Shown: piece after piece, positions 31,888-39,648 of the stretch
Layout of the letters: the number at the start of each line of letters is the position of its first letter
Position numbering within the stretch: the first letter of the stretch is position 1
Assembly (NCBI GenBank): GCA_913056175.1
Contig: CAJXLM010000020.1
Span: 1 to 42,379, forward strand
Reading direction: 5' to 3'
DNA length: 42,379 nucleotides
Source of the DNA: an uncultured Opitutia bacterium
GTDB lineage: Bacteria; Verrucomicrobiota; Verrucomicrobiia; Opitutales; Puniceicoccaceae
Made by a program: the position numbers and the translations under genes
Notes under the pieces: model-generated
The model's input: the letters and a program-made list of their open reading frames with translations, nothing else
Database searches by the model: none
What the model was told of the DNA's origin: nothing

Positions 31888-32826
31888 GTGAACGAGGACC
31901 AGCAGCCAATCCGGGTGGGGGTGGCCGGGGTCGGCCATCTCGGCCAACACCATGCCCGGATCTACCGCGAGCTGTCGGAGGCCTGCGAGTACACCGGTTT
32001 CTACGAGGTCGACGACGCCCGGGCTGCGGAGATCCTCGAGCGCTATGGCGGCCGCCGCTTCCTCAGCCTGCCGGAAATGGCCGCGCACTGCGACGCGGTC
32101 AGTGTCGCCGTTCCGACGGACCGCCACCTCGAGGTGGCCCTGCCCCTCCTCGAGGCGGGCTGCCACCTCCTCGTGGAAAAACCGATTTGCACGACCCGGG
32201 AGGAGGGCGAACGCCTGCTGGAGACCGCCCGCCGCCGCGACTGCCTTCTCCAGGTGGGCCACATCGAGCAGTACAACCCGGTGACTTCCTTCCTCGAGGA
32301 GGTGGTCGACCGGCCGCGCTTCATCACCGCCGACCGGCTGGCCCCCTTCCAGCCCCGTGGCACCGAGGTGGGCGTGGTCCTCGATCTGATGATCCACGAC
32401 ATTGGGGTCATCCTGCAATTGGTGGACGCGCCGGTGGAGCGCATCGAGGCGGTGGGGGTGGACGTACTCTCCTCCTCCGAGGACATCGCCAACGCCCGCC
32501 TGGTCTTCGCGGACGGCTGCGTGGCCAACATCAACACGAGCCGGGTCTCCCTCAAGAAGGTGCGGGAGATCCGCGTCTTCCAGCCACAGGGCTACCTCTC
32601 CCTCGACTTCATGAACCAGAAGGGTCACCTCCTCCGCCGCGGGGAGCACGGGTTGCAGAAGGAGGACATCCCGCTCAACCCGGCCGAGCCCCTCCGGCTC
32701 GAGCTGGAATCGTTCCTCTCCTGCATCCGCTCCGGCCACGAGCCCAAGGTGAGCGGTCTCTCCGGCATGAGGGCCCTGGAAATCGCGCTGGAGGTGACCC
32801 GCCAGGTCCGGGAGGCGGCGCTCTAG
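31888..32826 (+). CDS. Gfo/Idh/MocA-family oxidoreductase, lpxB-linked
   Basis: The 312-residue protein has an N-terminal Rossmann fold with GVAGVGHLG (11-19), the conserved EKPI at 97-100, and His170-Asp171 in the active-site region. GTG at 31888 is the natural start; no ATG fits. The gene ends one base before the lpxB ATG. Family members oxidise or isomerise sugars. Next to lpxB a UDP-GlcNAc 3-dehydrogenase role (as for GnnA in 2,3-diamino lipid A) is attractive, but no gnnB aminotransferase is nearby, so this is inference. Confidence 0.88.
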   Translation: MNEDQQPIRVGVAGVGHLGQHHARIYRELSEACEYTGFYEVDDARAAEILERYGGRRFLSLPEMAAHCDAVSVAVPTDRHLEVALPLLEAGCHLLVEKPICTTREEGERLLETARRRDCLLQVGHIEQYNPVTSFLEEVVDRPRFITADRLAPFQPRGTEVGVVLDLMIHDIGVILQLVDAPVERIEAVGVDVLSSSEDIANARLVFADGCVANINTSRVSLKKVREIRVFQPQGYLSLDFMNQKGHLLRRGEHGLQKEDIPLNPAEPLRLELESFLSCIRSGHEPKVSGLSGMRALEIALEVTRQVREAAL

Positions 32827-32827
32827 A

Positions 32828-34051
32828 ATGTCGGCGACGGAAGCTCTCGCCACCACTGGTTTTCCCGCGCCCGCGGGCAGCTCCTGCGACCTGCTGGTCG
32901 TCGCCGGCGAGCACAGCGGCGACCAGCATGCGGCCACCGCCGTGCGCGACCTCCTCGCGAGCCGGCCGGACCTGCGGGTGTGCGCCCTCGGCGGGCCGGC
33001 CCTCGGGGAGGCCGGTGCCCAGGTGCTCTTCGACCTGCCCTCCCTCTCCGTGGTCGGGCTGGTCGAAGTCCTCCGCCACTACGGCCGCTTCCGCCGCCTC
33101 TTCGCGGAGACCCTCCGCTGGATCGAGACCTACCGCCCTCGGGTCATCTGCCTCGTCGATTATCCGGGCTTCAACCTGCGGCTGGCCCGGGCCCTCCGCG
33201 AACGCGGACTCAGCCGGCGGGGTGGCGGGGACATCCGCGTGCTCGGCTACATCAGCCCGCAGATCTGGGCGTGGAAACGACAGAGACGCTTCCGCATGCA
33301 GGAATGGCTCGACGAGATCGGCACGATCTTCCCCTTTGAGGTGGAATGCTACAAGGACACCCACCTGCCGGCCTTCTTCCTCGGTCACCCCTTTACCGAT
33401 CCCCGTTTCCGCCTCCAAGTCCACTTCGATCCGGACGGTCCCCTCCTCCTCCTGCCCGGGAGCCGCCGCGCCGCGGTCCGCCGGATCTTCCCCGCCCTCC
33501 TCGGGGCAGTCCGGCGGGCCCGCGGTTTTCTCGGCGACCGCCCGGTGCGCGTCCTCTATCCGGACCGTCCCATCCGGGAAATCCTTGAGGCGGCGCTCGC
33601 CCGGATGCCCCGCGACACCCGCCCGGAACTGGTTCCGGTCGGGGAGGGCTCCCCGGCGGCGGCGGCGCTCACGAGCTCCGGCACGATGTCCCTGCAGTGC
33701 GCCCTCGCCGGGATTCCCGGAGCCATCGTCTACCGGGCCCACCCGCTCACCTTCGCCGTGGGACGGCGCCTCGTGAAGATTCCCTACCTCGGCATTGCCA
33801 ACCTCCTCCTCGATCGCCCCGCCTATCCCGAATACCTGCAGGGCGCCGCCGGAGCGGCCGAGCTGGCCGACGAGGTCGCCCGGCTGCTCACGCCGGAGGC
33901 CGGCCGGGAAGCTGAGTCCGATGCCGCCGCCCTTCGTCGGATCCTCTCGACCAATCGCTACCTCGATCCGGGCGGCTGGCTGCTCTCCCATCTCGACCCG
34001 CCCGCCGCAGGTTCCCCGGTGACCGAGCTGGGCCCCCGGCCCCACTCCTAA
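32828..34051 (+). CDS. lpxB: Lipid-A-disaccharide synthase (LpxB)
   Basis: The 407-residue GT-B glycosyltransferase joins UDP-2,3-diacyl-GlcN with lipid X at the inner membrane. GEHSGDQH (27-34) corresponds to the family GExSGD motif, SVVGLVEVL (74-82) and SPQIWAWK (143-150) are diagnostic, and LLPGSRRAAV opens the second domain. TSSGTMSLQCALAGIPGAIVY carries the nucleotide-binding Ser/Thr stretch. The N-terminus is about ten residues longer than in E. coli. It is one base after the Gfo/Idh gene, so the pair is coupled. Confidence 0.95.
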   Translation: MSATEALATTGFPAPAGSSCDLLVVAGEHSGDQHAATAVRDLLASRPDLRVCALGGPALGEAGAQVLFDLPSLSVVGLVEVLRHYGRFRRLFAETLRWIETYRPRVICLVDYPGFNLRLARALRERGLSRRGGGDIRVLGYISPQIWAWKRQRRFRMQEWLDEIGTIFPFEVECYKDTHLPAFFLGHPFTDPRFRLQVHFDPDGPLLLLPGSRRAAVRRIFPALLGAVRRARGFLGDRPVRVLYPDRPIREILEAALARMPRDTRPELVPVGEGSPAAAALTSSGTMSLQCALAGIPGAIVYRAHPLTFAVGRRLVKIPYLGIANLLLDRPAYPEYLQGAAGAAELADEVARLLTPEAGREAESDAAALRRILSTNRYLDPGGWLLSHLDPPAAGSPVTELGPRPHS

Positions 34052-34131
34052 GCCGGGACCACGCCCGGGAGGCCGGACCAAGGTCAACGGTCGCTGGCGC
34101 GTCGGGGTTTGACCGGGGCGGGCTCCTCCGG

Positions 34132-34161
34132 TTGACTGGTGGTTTTTCCCGATCCCATTAC
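34132..34161 (+). promoter_or_regulatory. Candidate tig promoter, possibly leaderless
   Basis: TTGACT (34132-34137) and CATTAC (34156-34161) are 18 bases apart, and the tig GTG at 34163 follows at once. The -10 match is poor (three of six). If used, transcription would begin at or inside the start codon region. Confidence 0.3.
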
Positions 34162-34162
34162 C

Positions 34163-35500
34163 GTGAACGTTACCATCGAAGAAGAAGGACTTCCCGCCCG
34201 CCGCATCGCCCGCGTGGTCGTGGAGGGCGAGGAGTTGCAGCGTGAGGAAAAGAAAATCCTCGCGGAGGTCGGCAAGGCCGCCCGCATCCCGGGCTTCCGC
34301 CCGGGCAAGGCACCCCGCTCCCTGCTCTACCAGCGCCACGGCGACCTGATCCGCCAGGAGCTGCGCAACAACCTCCTCGGCCGCGGCTTCGAGGGAATCC
34401 GCGAGCAAGGGGTTGTCCCCGTCCGGGTCGTCGACCAGGAAGATCCGGATCTCGAGGCAGAGCCGCCCCTCGAGTTTCGCCTCACTCTCGACATCCAGCC
34501 CGAGTTCGAGCTCCCGGAGTACGAGGGCCTCACCCTGCACCGACCCGTTGTCGAGGTGACCGAGGAGGAAGTCGAACAGACCCTCTCCACCCTCCGCTCC
34601 CAACAGGCCGAGTTCAACCCGGTCGAGCGGGCCGTCGAGCCCGGGGACTACGTGCAGTGCTCCTATGTGGGCCGGATCGACGGCGAACCCATCGCCGATG
34701 AGGTTGCCGACCATCCGATGTACGGCACCCAGGAGAATACCTGGGAGGAGGCCGGAGACGAGGTGTCGCCGGGCATCCCGGAGATCGCCGCGGCCCTCGT
34801 GGGAATGAACGCCGGTGAAAGCACCGAGGTGGAGGCCGCCTTTCCGGAGGACCACCGGGTGGAGTTCCTGCAGGGGAAGACGGTCACCTACCACCTCGAG
34901 GTCAAGGAGGTGCGCGCGAAGATCCTCCCGGAGATGGACGAGACCTTTCTCGAGAACCTGCAGGTCAGTTCGGTCGACGAGCTGAAGGACCGGATCCGGC
35001 AAAGCCTGGAGTCCCGCCGCCACCAGGAGCAGGAAGAGGCCGTCCGCAACGAGGCCGTGCGGCAGGTCGCCTCCATCGAGGATTTCGATCTCCCGGAGAG
35101 CCTGGTGGAGGAGGAAACCCAGGGTGCCCTCCAGAGCCACGTCCGCCAGCAGCTGCAGAGAGGGGTGCCGGAGGAGAAGATCCACGAGAACAACGAGGCC
35201 CTCTACGCGTCCGCCCGCTCCAACGCCGAACAAAAAGTGAAGTCCGACTTCATCCTCGACCGCATCGCCGAGAAGGAGGCGGTCGAGATCGCCCAGGACG
35301 ACCTCCAGCACTACCTGCAGAGCTACACCATGCAGACGGGCCGGCCCGCCGAGGAACTGGTCGAGGAGTGGAAGAAGGATCGGCAGGCCCTCCAGCGGGT
35401 CCAGACCCAGCTCCGCCGGGCCAAAGTCGTCAGCCTCCTCGTCGAGCGCGCCTCCATCGAGGAGGTCGCGCCCGCCCCGGCGGAAGAGAACGCCGGCTGA
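34163..35500 (+). CDS. tig: Trigger factor (Tig)
   Basis: The 445-residue ribosome-bound chaperone and prolyl isomerase meets nascent chains at the exit tunnel. The ribosome-docking signature GFRPGKAP is at residues 44-51. The FKBP-like domain spans about 135-235 ([18 protein letters not shown]) and shows substitutions, so isomerase activity may be low. The C-terminal arm is helical and charged. I chose GTG at 34163 because it gives the family-like MNVTIEEEG start; a GTG eight codons earlier is the alternative. It opens the tig-clpP-clpX group. Confidence 0.95.
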   Translation: MNVTIEEEGLPARRIARVVVEGEELQREEKKILAEVGKAARIPGFRPGKAPRSLLYQRHGDLIRQELRNNLLGRGFEGIREQGVVPVRVVDQEDPDLEAEPPLEFRLTLDIQPEFELPEYEGLTLHRPVVEVTEEEVEQTLSTLRSQQAEFNPVERAVEPGDYVQCSYVGRIDGEPIADEVADHPMYGTQENTWEEAGDEVSPGIPEIAAALVGMNAGESTEVEAAFPEDHRVEFLQGKTVTYHLEVKEVRAKILPEMDETFLENLQVSSVDELKDRIRQSLESRRHQEQEEAVRNEAVRQVASIEDFDLPESLVEEETQGALQSHVRQQLQRGVPEEKIHENNEALYASARSNAEQKVKSDFILDRIAEKEAVEIAQDDLQHYLQSYTMQTGRPAEELVEEWKKDRQALQRVQTQLRRAKVVSLLVERASIEEVAPAPAEENAG

Positions 35501-35520
35501 CGGTGGAAGCGACCCTCCGT

Positions 35521-35550
35521 TTGACACCCTCCACCCCACGCAACCATCCT
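35521..35550 (+). promoter_or_regulatory. Candidate clpP promoter
   Basis: A perfect TTGACA (35521-35526) is followed 18 bases later by CATCCT (35545-35550), a weak -10. The clpP GTG lies 9 bases further, so the leader would be very short. The box lies in the 59-base tig-clpP gap. Confidence 0.35.
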
Positions 35551-35559
35551 CTTCCTACC

Positions 35560-36180
35560 GTGAGTTATCTACCGCTTCCCTATGTCTACGAGCGCGAGGG
35601 CCGCCAAGAACGGGCCTGGGACATCTACAGCCGTCTCCTCCGCGACCGCATCATTTTCATCGGCACGCCGATCAATGACTTCGTGGCCAACGCCGTCATT
35701 GCCCAGCTGCTCTTCCTGCAGATGGAGGATCCCAAGAAGGAGATCCACATCTACGTGAATTCGCCCGGCGGCAGTGTCACCGATGGGATGGCGATCTACG
35801 ACACCATCAACTTCGTGAAATGCGAGGTGGTCACCTACTGCGTCGGCCTGGCCGCTTCCATGGCGACGGTCCTCGTGGCCGCCGGTACCAAGGGCAAGCG
35901 CTACGCCCTCCCGAACAGTCGACTCATGCTCCACCAACCGACCGGGGGTGCCGGCGGGCAGACCGCGGACATCTCCATCGCCGCGAAGGAAATCCTCCGC
36001 TGGAAGAAGACCCTCAACGAGGTGCTCGCCGAGAAGACCGGCCAGCCCATCGAGCGGATCGAGAAGGATTCGGACCGCGACTTCTACCTCTCCGCCGAGG
36101 ACGCCCGCGACTACGGCCTCGTCGACCACGTGATCAGCAGCCAGTCTGCCCCCGCCACGGAGATCGCAAAGGCTTCCTGA
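35560..36180 (+). CDS. clpP: ATP-dependent Clp protease proteolytic subunit (ClpP)
   Basis: The 206-residue serine protease forms tetradecamers and degrades proteins fed by ClpX. The triad is Ser100 (GLAASMA), His125 (LMLHQP) and Asp174 (DSDRDF); YVNSPGG and the PYVYERE-type processing region near the start are typical. The start is the GTG at 35560; the gene has no in-frame ATG at a plausible place. Its stop overlaps the clpX ATG by one base (TGATG), so protease and unfoldase are made together. Confidence 0.96.
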   Translation: MSYLPLPYVYEREGRQERAWDIYSRLLRDRIIFIGTPINDFVANAVIAQLLFLQMEDPKKEIHIYVNSPGGSVTDGMAIYDTINFVKCEVVTYCVGLAASMATVLVAAGTKGKRYALPNSRLMLHQPTGGAGGQTADISIAAKEILRWKKTLNEVLAEKTGQPIERIEKDSDRDFYLSAEDARDYGLVDHVISSQSAPATEIAKAS

Positions 36181-37514
36181 TGGCCAAGCCCACCAAGATG
36201 AGCATCTGCTCGTTCTGCGGGAAATCGCAGAACGAGGTGCAGAAAATGATCGCCGGGCCCGCCGGCGTCTACATCTGCGATTCCTGTGTCTCGGTCTGCA
36301 AGACGATCATCGACCGGGAACTGGCCGATGAGCCGCGCAAACCGCAGGAGGAAGGGGCCGATAGTGGAGCCGAGGGCGCCGAGCCCGCCCTCCGCAAGCC
36401 ATCCGAGATCAAGGCCGTGCTCGACGAGCACATCATCGGCCAGAATGAGGCCAAGAAGACGCTCTCCGTGGCCGTCTACAACCACTACAAGCGGCTCCGC
36501 GAGCTCACCTCTGAGGGCGGGGGGGACGAAGCCTTTGAGGGAGTGGAGATCGAGAAGAGCAATGTCCTCCTCATCGGCCCCACCGGCAGCGGGAAGACCT
36601 TCCTCGCCAAGACCCTCGCGGACATGCTCGACGTGCCCTTCGCGATTGCCGACGCCACCACCCTCACGGAGGCCGGCTACGTGGGGGATGACGTCGAGAA
36701 CATCATCCTCCGCCTCCTCCAGGCTGCCGACTACGACCCGAAGCGGGCGGAAACGGGGATCATCTATGTCGACGAGATCGACAAGATCGGCCGCAAGACC
36801 GACAACGTCTCCATTACCCGGGACGTTTCCGGCGAGGGCGTGCAGCAGGCCCTCCTCAAGATTCTCGAGGGCACCGTCTGCAACGTCCCCCCCCAAGGGG
36901 GGCGGAAGCATCCGAACCAGGAATATGTGCAGGTCGACACGTCCCGCATCCTCTTCATCTGTGGCGGTGCCTTCGTCGATCTCGACAAACTGATCCGGCG
37001 CCGCTCCTCGAAGAGCTTCGTGGGATTCCACACGGGGGAAAACGAGTCGGAGGAGGACCGCCGCCGGGCCGCCATCCGGGAGGAGGAGGAAGTCCTCCGC
37101 CATGTCGAGCCGGAAGACCTGGTCCAGTACGGGTTGATCCCTGAGTTCATCGGGCGCCTCCCGGTCGTCTCCGTGCTCCGCGAGCTCACCCGTGAGGACC
37201 TCGAACACATCCTTCTCAACACGCGCAACTCCCTCATCAAGCAGTACACCAAGCTGCTCGCCATGGACGGGGCCAAGCTGAAGTTCACCCGGGACGGCAT
37301 TGCCGCCGTCGCGGAAAAAGCCATCGAGCTGGGCACCGGCGCCCGCTCCCTCCGTTCCATCCTCGAGAAGATCATGCTGGAGGTCATGTACTCGATCCCC
37401 GATGACGCCGAGTCCACCGAGGTCACCATCAACCGCGCCGTTGTCCGGGGGGAGAAGCGGCCGACCATCCGGCGACCCCGGGCCAAGGAGGATCGGTCCA
37501 AGGATGCTGCCTGA
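36180..37514 (+). CDS. clpX: ATP-dependent Clp protease ATP-binding subunit (ClpX)
   Basis: The 444-residue AAA+ unfoldase feeds substrates to ClpP. The N-terminal zinc domain has Cys10, Cys13, Cys33 and Cys36. Walker A is GPTGSGKT (133-140), the pore loop GYVG at 166-169, Walker B IIYVDE at 194-199, and the RKH loop (GGRKHPNQE) follows. The [10 protein letters not shown] sensor 2 segment is present. Length is slightly above E. coli ClpX. Start overlaps clpP; the C-terminus is overlapped by the next gene by 11 bases. Confidence 0.97.
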   Translation: MAKPTKMSICSFCGKSQNEVQKMIAGPAGVYICDSCVSVCKTIIDRELADEPRKPQEEGADSGAEGAEPALRKPSEIKAVLDEHIIGQNEAKKTLSVAVYNHYKRLRELTSEGGGDEAFEGVEIEKSNVLLIGPTGSGKTFLAKTLADMLDVPFAIADATTLTEAGYVGDDVENIILRLLQAADYDPKRAETGIIYVDEIDKIGRKTDNVSITRDVSGEGVQQALLKILEGTVCNVPPQGGRKHPNQEYVQVDTSRILFICGGAFVDLDKLIRRRSSKSFVGFHTGENESEEDRRRAAIREEEEVLRHVEPEDLVQYGLIPEFIGRLPVVSVLRELTREDLEHILLNTRNSLIKQYTKLLAMDGAKLKFTRDGIAAVAEKAIELGTGARSLRSILEKIMLEVMYSIPDDAESTEVTINRAVVRGEKRPTIRRPRAKEDRSKDAA

Positions 37515-37806
37515 GGAAGGCGAGCCCCTCCCCCGCAGGAAAAAGGTCGACCGCGAGGCGCTGAACGCGCCCCTCATGCGGATTCCCGGCATGCGGGTGG
37601 AGGTGGTACGGGCCCTCCTCGATCTTGGCATCCGGGAAGCCTACGAGTTGGTCGGGCGCTCCCCCGAGGTCCTCGCGGAGGAAGCCGCCGCCCGCCCCGC
37701 ACCCCCGCCGCCCTTTTCCCTCCTCCCCTACCTGCGCCTCGCCGTTTACTACGCCGAGCACGATCCCCCCGAACCCGCCCTCCTCCGCCCGGCCGCCTGG
37801 AGCTGA
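37504..37806 (+). CDS. Helix-hairpin-helix (Cdd1/pathogenicity-locus-like) protein
   Basis: This 100-residue protein has a basic start, then [20 protein letters not shown] (a HhH-like motif around residue 25) and a later [13 protein letters not shown] helix. The pattern is like Cdd1/pathogenicity-locus proteins, small proteins of unclear role sometimes with cysteine clusters, which are absent here. The ATG at 37504 overlaps the clpX end by 11 bases, and the codon pattern fits a coding frame. It is likely in the clp transcript. Confidence 0.7.
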   Translation: MLPEEGEPLPRRKKVDREALNAPLMRIPGMRVEVVRALLDLGIREAYELVGRSPEVLAEEAAARPAPPPPFSLLPYLRLAVYYAEHDPPEPALLRPAAWS

Positions 37807-37848
37807 GCCCGCGGCCCTGTCCATCCCCCTCCCCCCCCCACCTCCACC

Positions 37849-38538
37849 ATGGACAATCCCCTTCCCTTCGACCTGCCTTCCTCCGTTCCGGGGATCACCC
37901 TGCCCGATGTCGTCCTCTTTCCCCAGGGCAGCCTCCCCCTCTACATCTTCGAGCCCCGCTACCGGACCATGCTCGAGGAGGTCATGGACTCGAGCGGGCT
38001 CATGCTCGTGGTCACCCGCGACGCCGACGCCAGCGAGACGCAGGAAAACCCGGAGCCCTTCCACCGGCCGGCCACCCTCGGCATGGTCCAGTCCTCCGAA
38101 AAGAATGCTGACGGCACCTCGCAAATCGTCGTGCAGGGACTCCTGCGGGTCGAGGCGGGGCCCCGGGAACAGGCGGAGCCGTACCCGGTCTTTGCCATCC
38201 GGCCGATTCCCTCCGAGCCGGGGGCCGACTCCGCCGAGCTGGAGTCCCGCGTGCAGCGACTCCTCGCCCTGGTCCGCCGACGCTCCGAGCTGGACAACCG
38301 CATCCCCCGCGAACTGCTCCGCTTCCTCGAAGGACTCGACGACCCCGACGCCCTCACCGACCTTACGGCCCACACCCTCATCGGGCCCACCGCCGAAAAG
38401 CTCCGCCTCCTCGAGACCCCCCGGATCACCGCCCGCTTCGACCGCCTCTTCGACCTGCTCGGCCAGGAAATCCAGGAACTCGACCTGGAGTCCCGCCTCC
38501 GCGGGGGCCTCCGCGACGACGATATTTCCCGGAACTGA
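37849..38538 (+). CDS. Lon N-terminal-domain (substrate-binding) protein
   Basis: The 229-residue protein matches the stand-alone Lon N domain: LPDVVLFPQGSLPLYIFEPRYRTML at residues 18-42, GMVQSSEKNADGTSQIVVQGLLRV, and a helical C-terminal half. It lacks the AAA+ and protease domains of Lon. Such proteins probably bind proteins, but their role is not established. Placed next to clpX, it fits a proteostasis block. It ends 10 bases before a large inverted repeat. Confidence 0.88.
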   Translation: MDNPLPFDLPSSVPGITLPDVVLFPQGSLPLYIFEPRYRTMLEEVMDSSGLMLVVTRDADASETQENPEPFHRPATLGMVQSSEKNADGTSQIVVQGLLRVEAGPREQAEPYPVFAIRPIPSEPGADSAELESRVQRLLALVRRRSELDNRIPRELLRFLEGLDDPDALTDLTAHTLIGPTAEKLRLLETPRITARFDRLFDLLGQEIQELDLESRLRGGLRDDDISRN

Positions 38539-38548
38539 GGGGACGAGC

Positions 38549-38603
38549 GGGAGGCTGAGGACCGCGGGCAGGGGGTACCCCCGCCCGCGGTCCTCAGCCT
38601 CCC
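38549..38603. terminator. 21-bp perfect inverted repeat (bidirectional hairpin)
   Basis: Arms 38549-38569 and 38583-38603 are exact complements over 21 bases; the 13-base centre can add a GGGGG/CCCCC pairing around a TA loop. It fills the gap between the Lon-domain gene (stop 38538) and the opposing PEP-CTERM gene (stop 38604). Neither side has a U-tract, so it may stop transcription with Rho or protect both messages. The position suits a bidirectional terminator. Confidence 0.8.
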
Positions 38604-39494
38604 TCATTCGCGACGCCGCCAGTGCTGTCGGCGTCCCAAAGCCACGGCTAGAGCCACGCCCGCGAGGATCGGACCGAAGCTCGCCGGCTCCGGGATGGTC
38701 GTGGTCAGGTTCGAAAGCGTCTGCGTGGCGGTGGCTCCGCCAGTCCCCCCCGTGAAACCGAGCCAAGCCTCGCGATTGGCACCGAGCTGATTGTCAAAAA
38801 TATTGCCGTCCGAATCGGTCGCGAAGAGGAACGCGACTGAGCCACTCTCGGTGCCCCCAACTTTCTCCCAGTCCACGGTCATCGTCTGGTCCGTCTCCTC
38901 CCAGCCGACCGTGAAGTCGAGGGTGAGATCGGTGTTCTTGAAGCTGTTAATTCCTGAGAGCGGCTCCGGAGAGAAACCTACTTCCGAGGTAACGCGTCGG
39001 TTGCTGTCGATCTCTCGCCATTCGCCGCCGTAACCCGCTATGAGGCCCGTGCTGGTTCCATCACCGTCATAGAGATCCAGCCCGATCGCCACTGAATTCT
39101 CGATGCCGGGGCTGCCTGTATAGGCCATTGCAGCCCCAATCGCACCGCTCGCATCTTTGGAATCATCCTGGAGGACAAAGGCAAAACCGTCCGCCGGGTT
39201 CGCGTTGCTCGCCAGAGCATAACGGAAGCTCACCTCGAAATCCCGGTCGAAACGAAACCTTTCCTCGTAGAAAAGGGCGTTGGCCTCGTTTTGCCCTCCT
39301 TCCGTGGTCAATTCAACACTACCATTGCTGAAGTCGCCGGAAGCGAGGCTTCCGTTCGATTGCCAGTCGTCAGGGTTGAAGGGTAACGAGAGGGCACCAT
39401 TGGTAACGGGTACCCATCCCCACCCAAGGGCGAATACATAGGCAGCCATCCGGACGCTTTCGCGCCACAGAGAGTGCGAAAATCTGCGATGCAT
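38604..39494 (-). CDS. PEP-CTERM anchored, lectin-like exported protein
   Basis: The 296-residue protein starts with an Arg-containing n-region and a hydrophobic stretch (about 16-32), a likely signal peptide. It has a beta-rich middle resembling legume-lectin-like domains (FEVSFRYAL, DGFAFVLQDDS, GLDLYDGDG, LDFTVGWEE) and ends in a PEP-CTERM signal. The PEP sits at 268-270, followed by a hydrophobic helix and a basic QHWRRRE tail. PEP-CTERM proteins are recognised by exosortase and anchored or released at the cell surface. Base use is less GC-rich than neighbouring genes by eye. A promoter-like site lies close upstream. Confidence 0.85.
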   Translation of the reverse strand: MHRRFSHSLWRESVRMAAYVFALGWGWVPVTNGALSLPFNPDDWQSNGSLASGDFSNGSVELTTEGGQNEANALFYEERFRFDRDFEVSFRYALASNANPADGFAFVLQDDSKDASGAIGAAMAYTGSPGIENSVAIGLDLYDGDGTSTGLIAGYGGEWREIDSNRRVTSEVGFSPEPLSGINSFKNTDLTLDFTVGWEETDQTMTVDWEKVGGTESGSVAFLFATDSDGNIFDNQLGANREAWLGFTGGTGGATATQTLSNLTTTIPEPASFGPILAGVALAVALGRRQHWRRRE

Positions 39495-39506
39495 GATGAA
39501 AAATTC

Positions 39507-39534
39507 GCCTATGCCTCTTTGCGCCTTTCGTCAA
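39507..39534 (-). promoter_or_regulatory. Candidate promoter of the PEP-CTERM gene
   Basis: Read on the minus strand, TTGACG (39534-39529) and ATAGGC (39512-39507) are 16 bases apart, and the ATG at 39494 is 12 bases below. A short A/T-rich stretch lies between. The leader would be about five bases if this promoter is used. Confidence 0.35.
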
Positions 39535-39648
39535 GCCGTTTTTGGTTATGAGACTACGGGGTTTTCTGCCGATGAGGGATCATGCAAACCTTCACCCGCC
39601 GCGGACTAGCCCGAAGCTCCCGGGATCGGTGGCTCTTCGGCGCATTCC

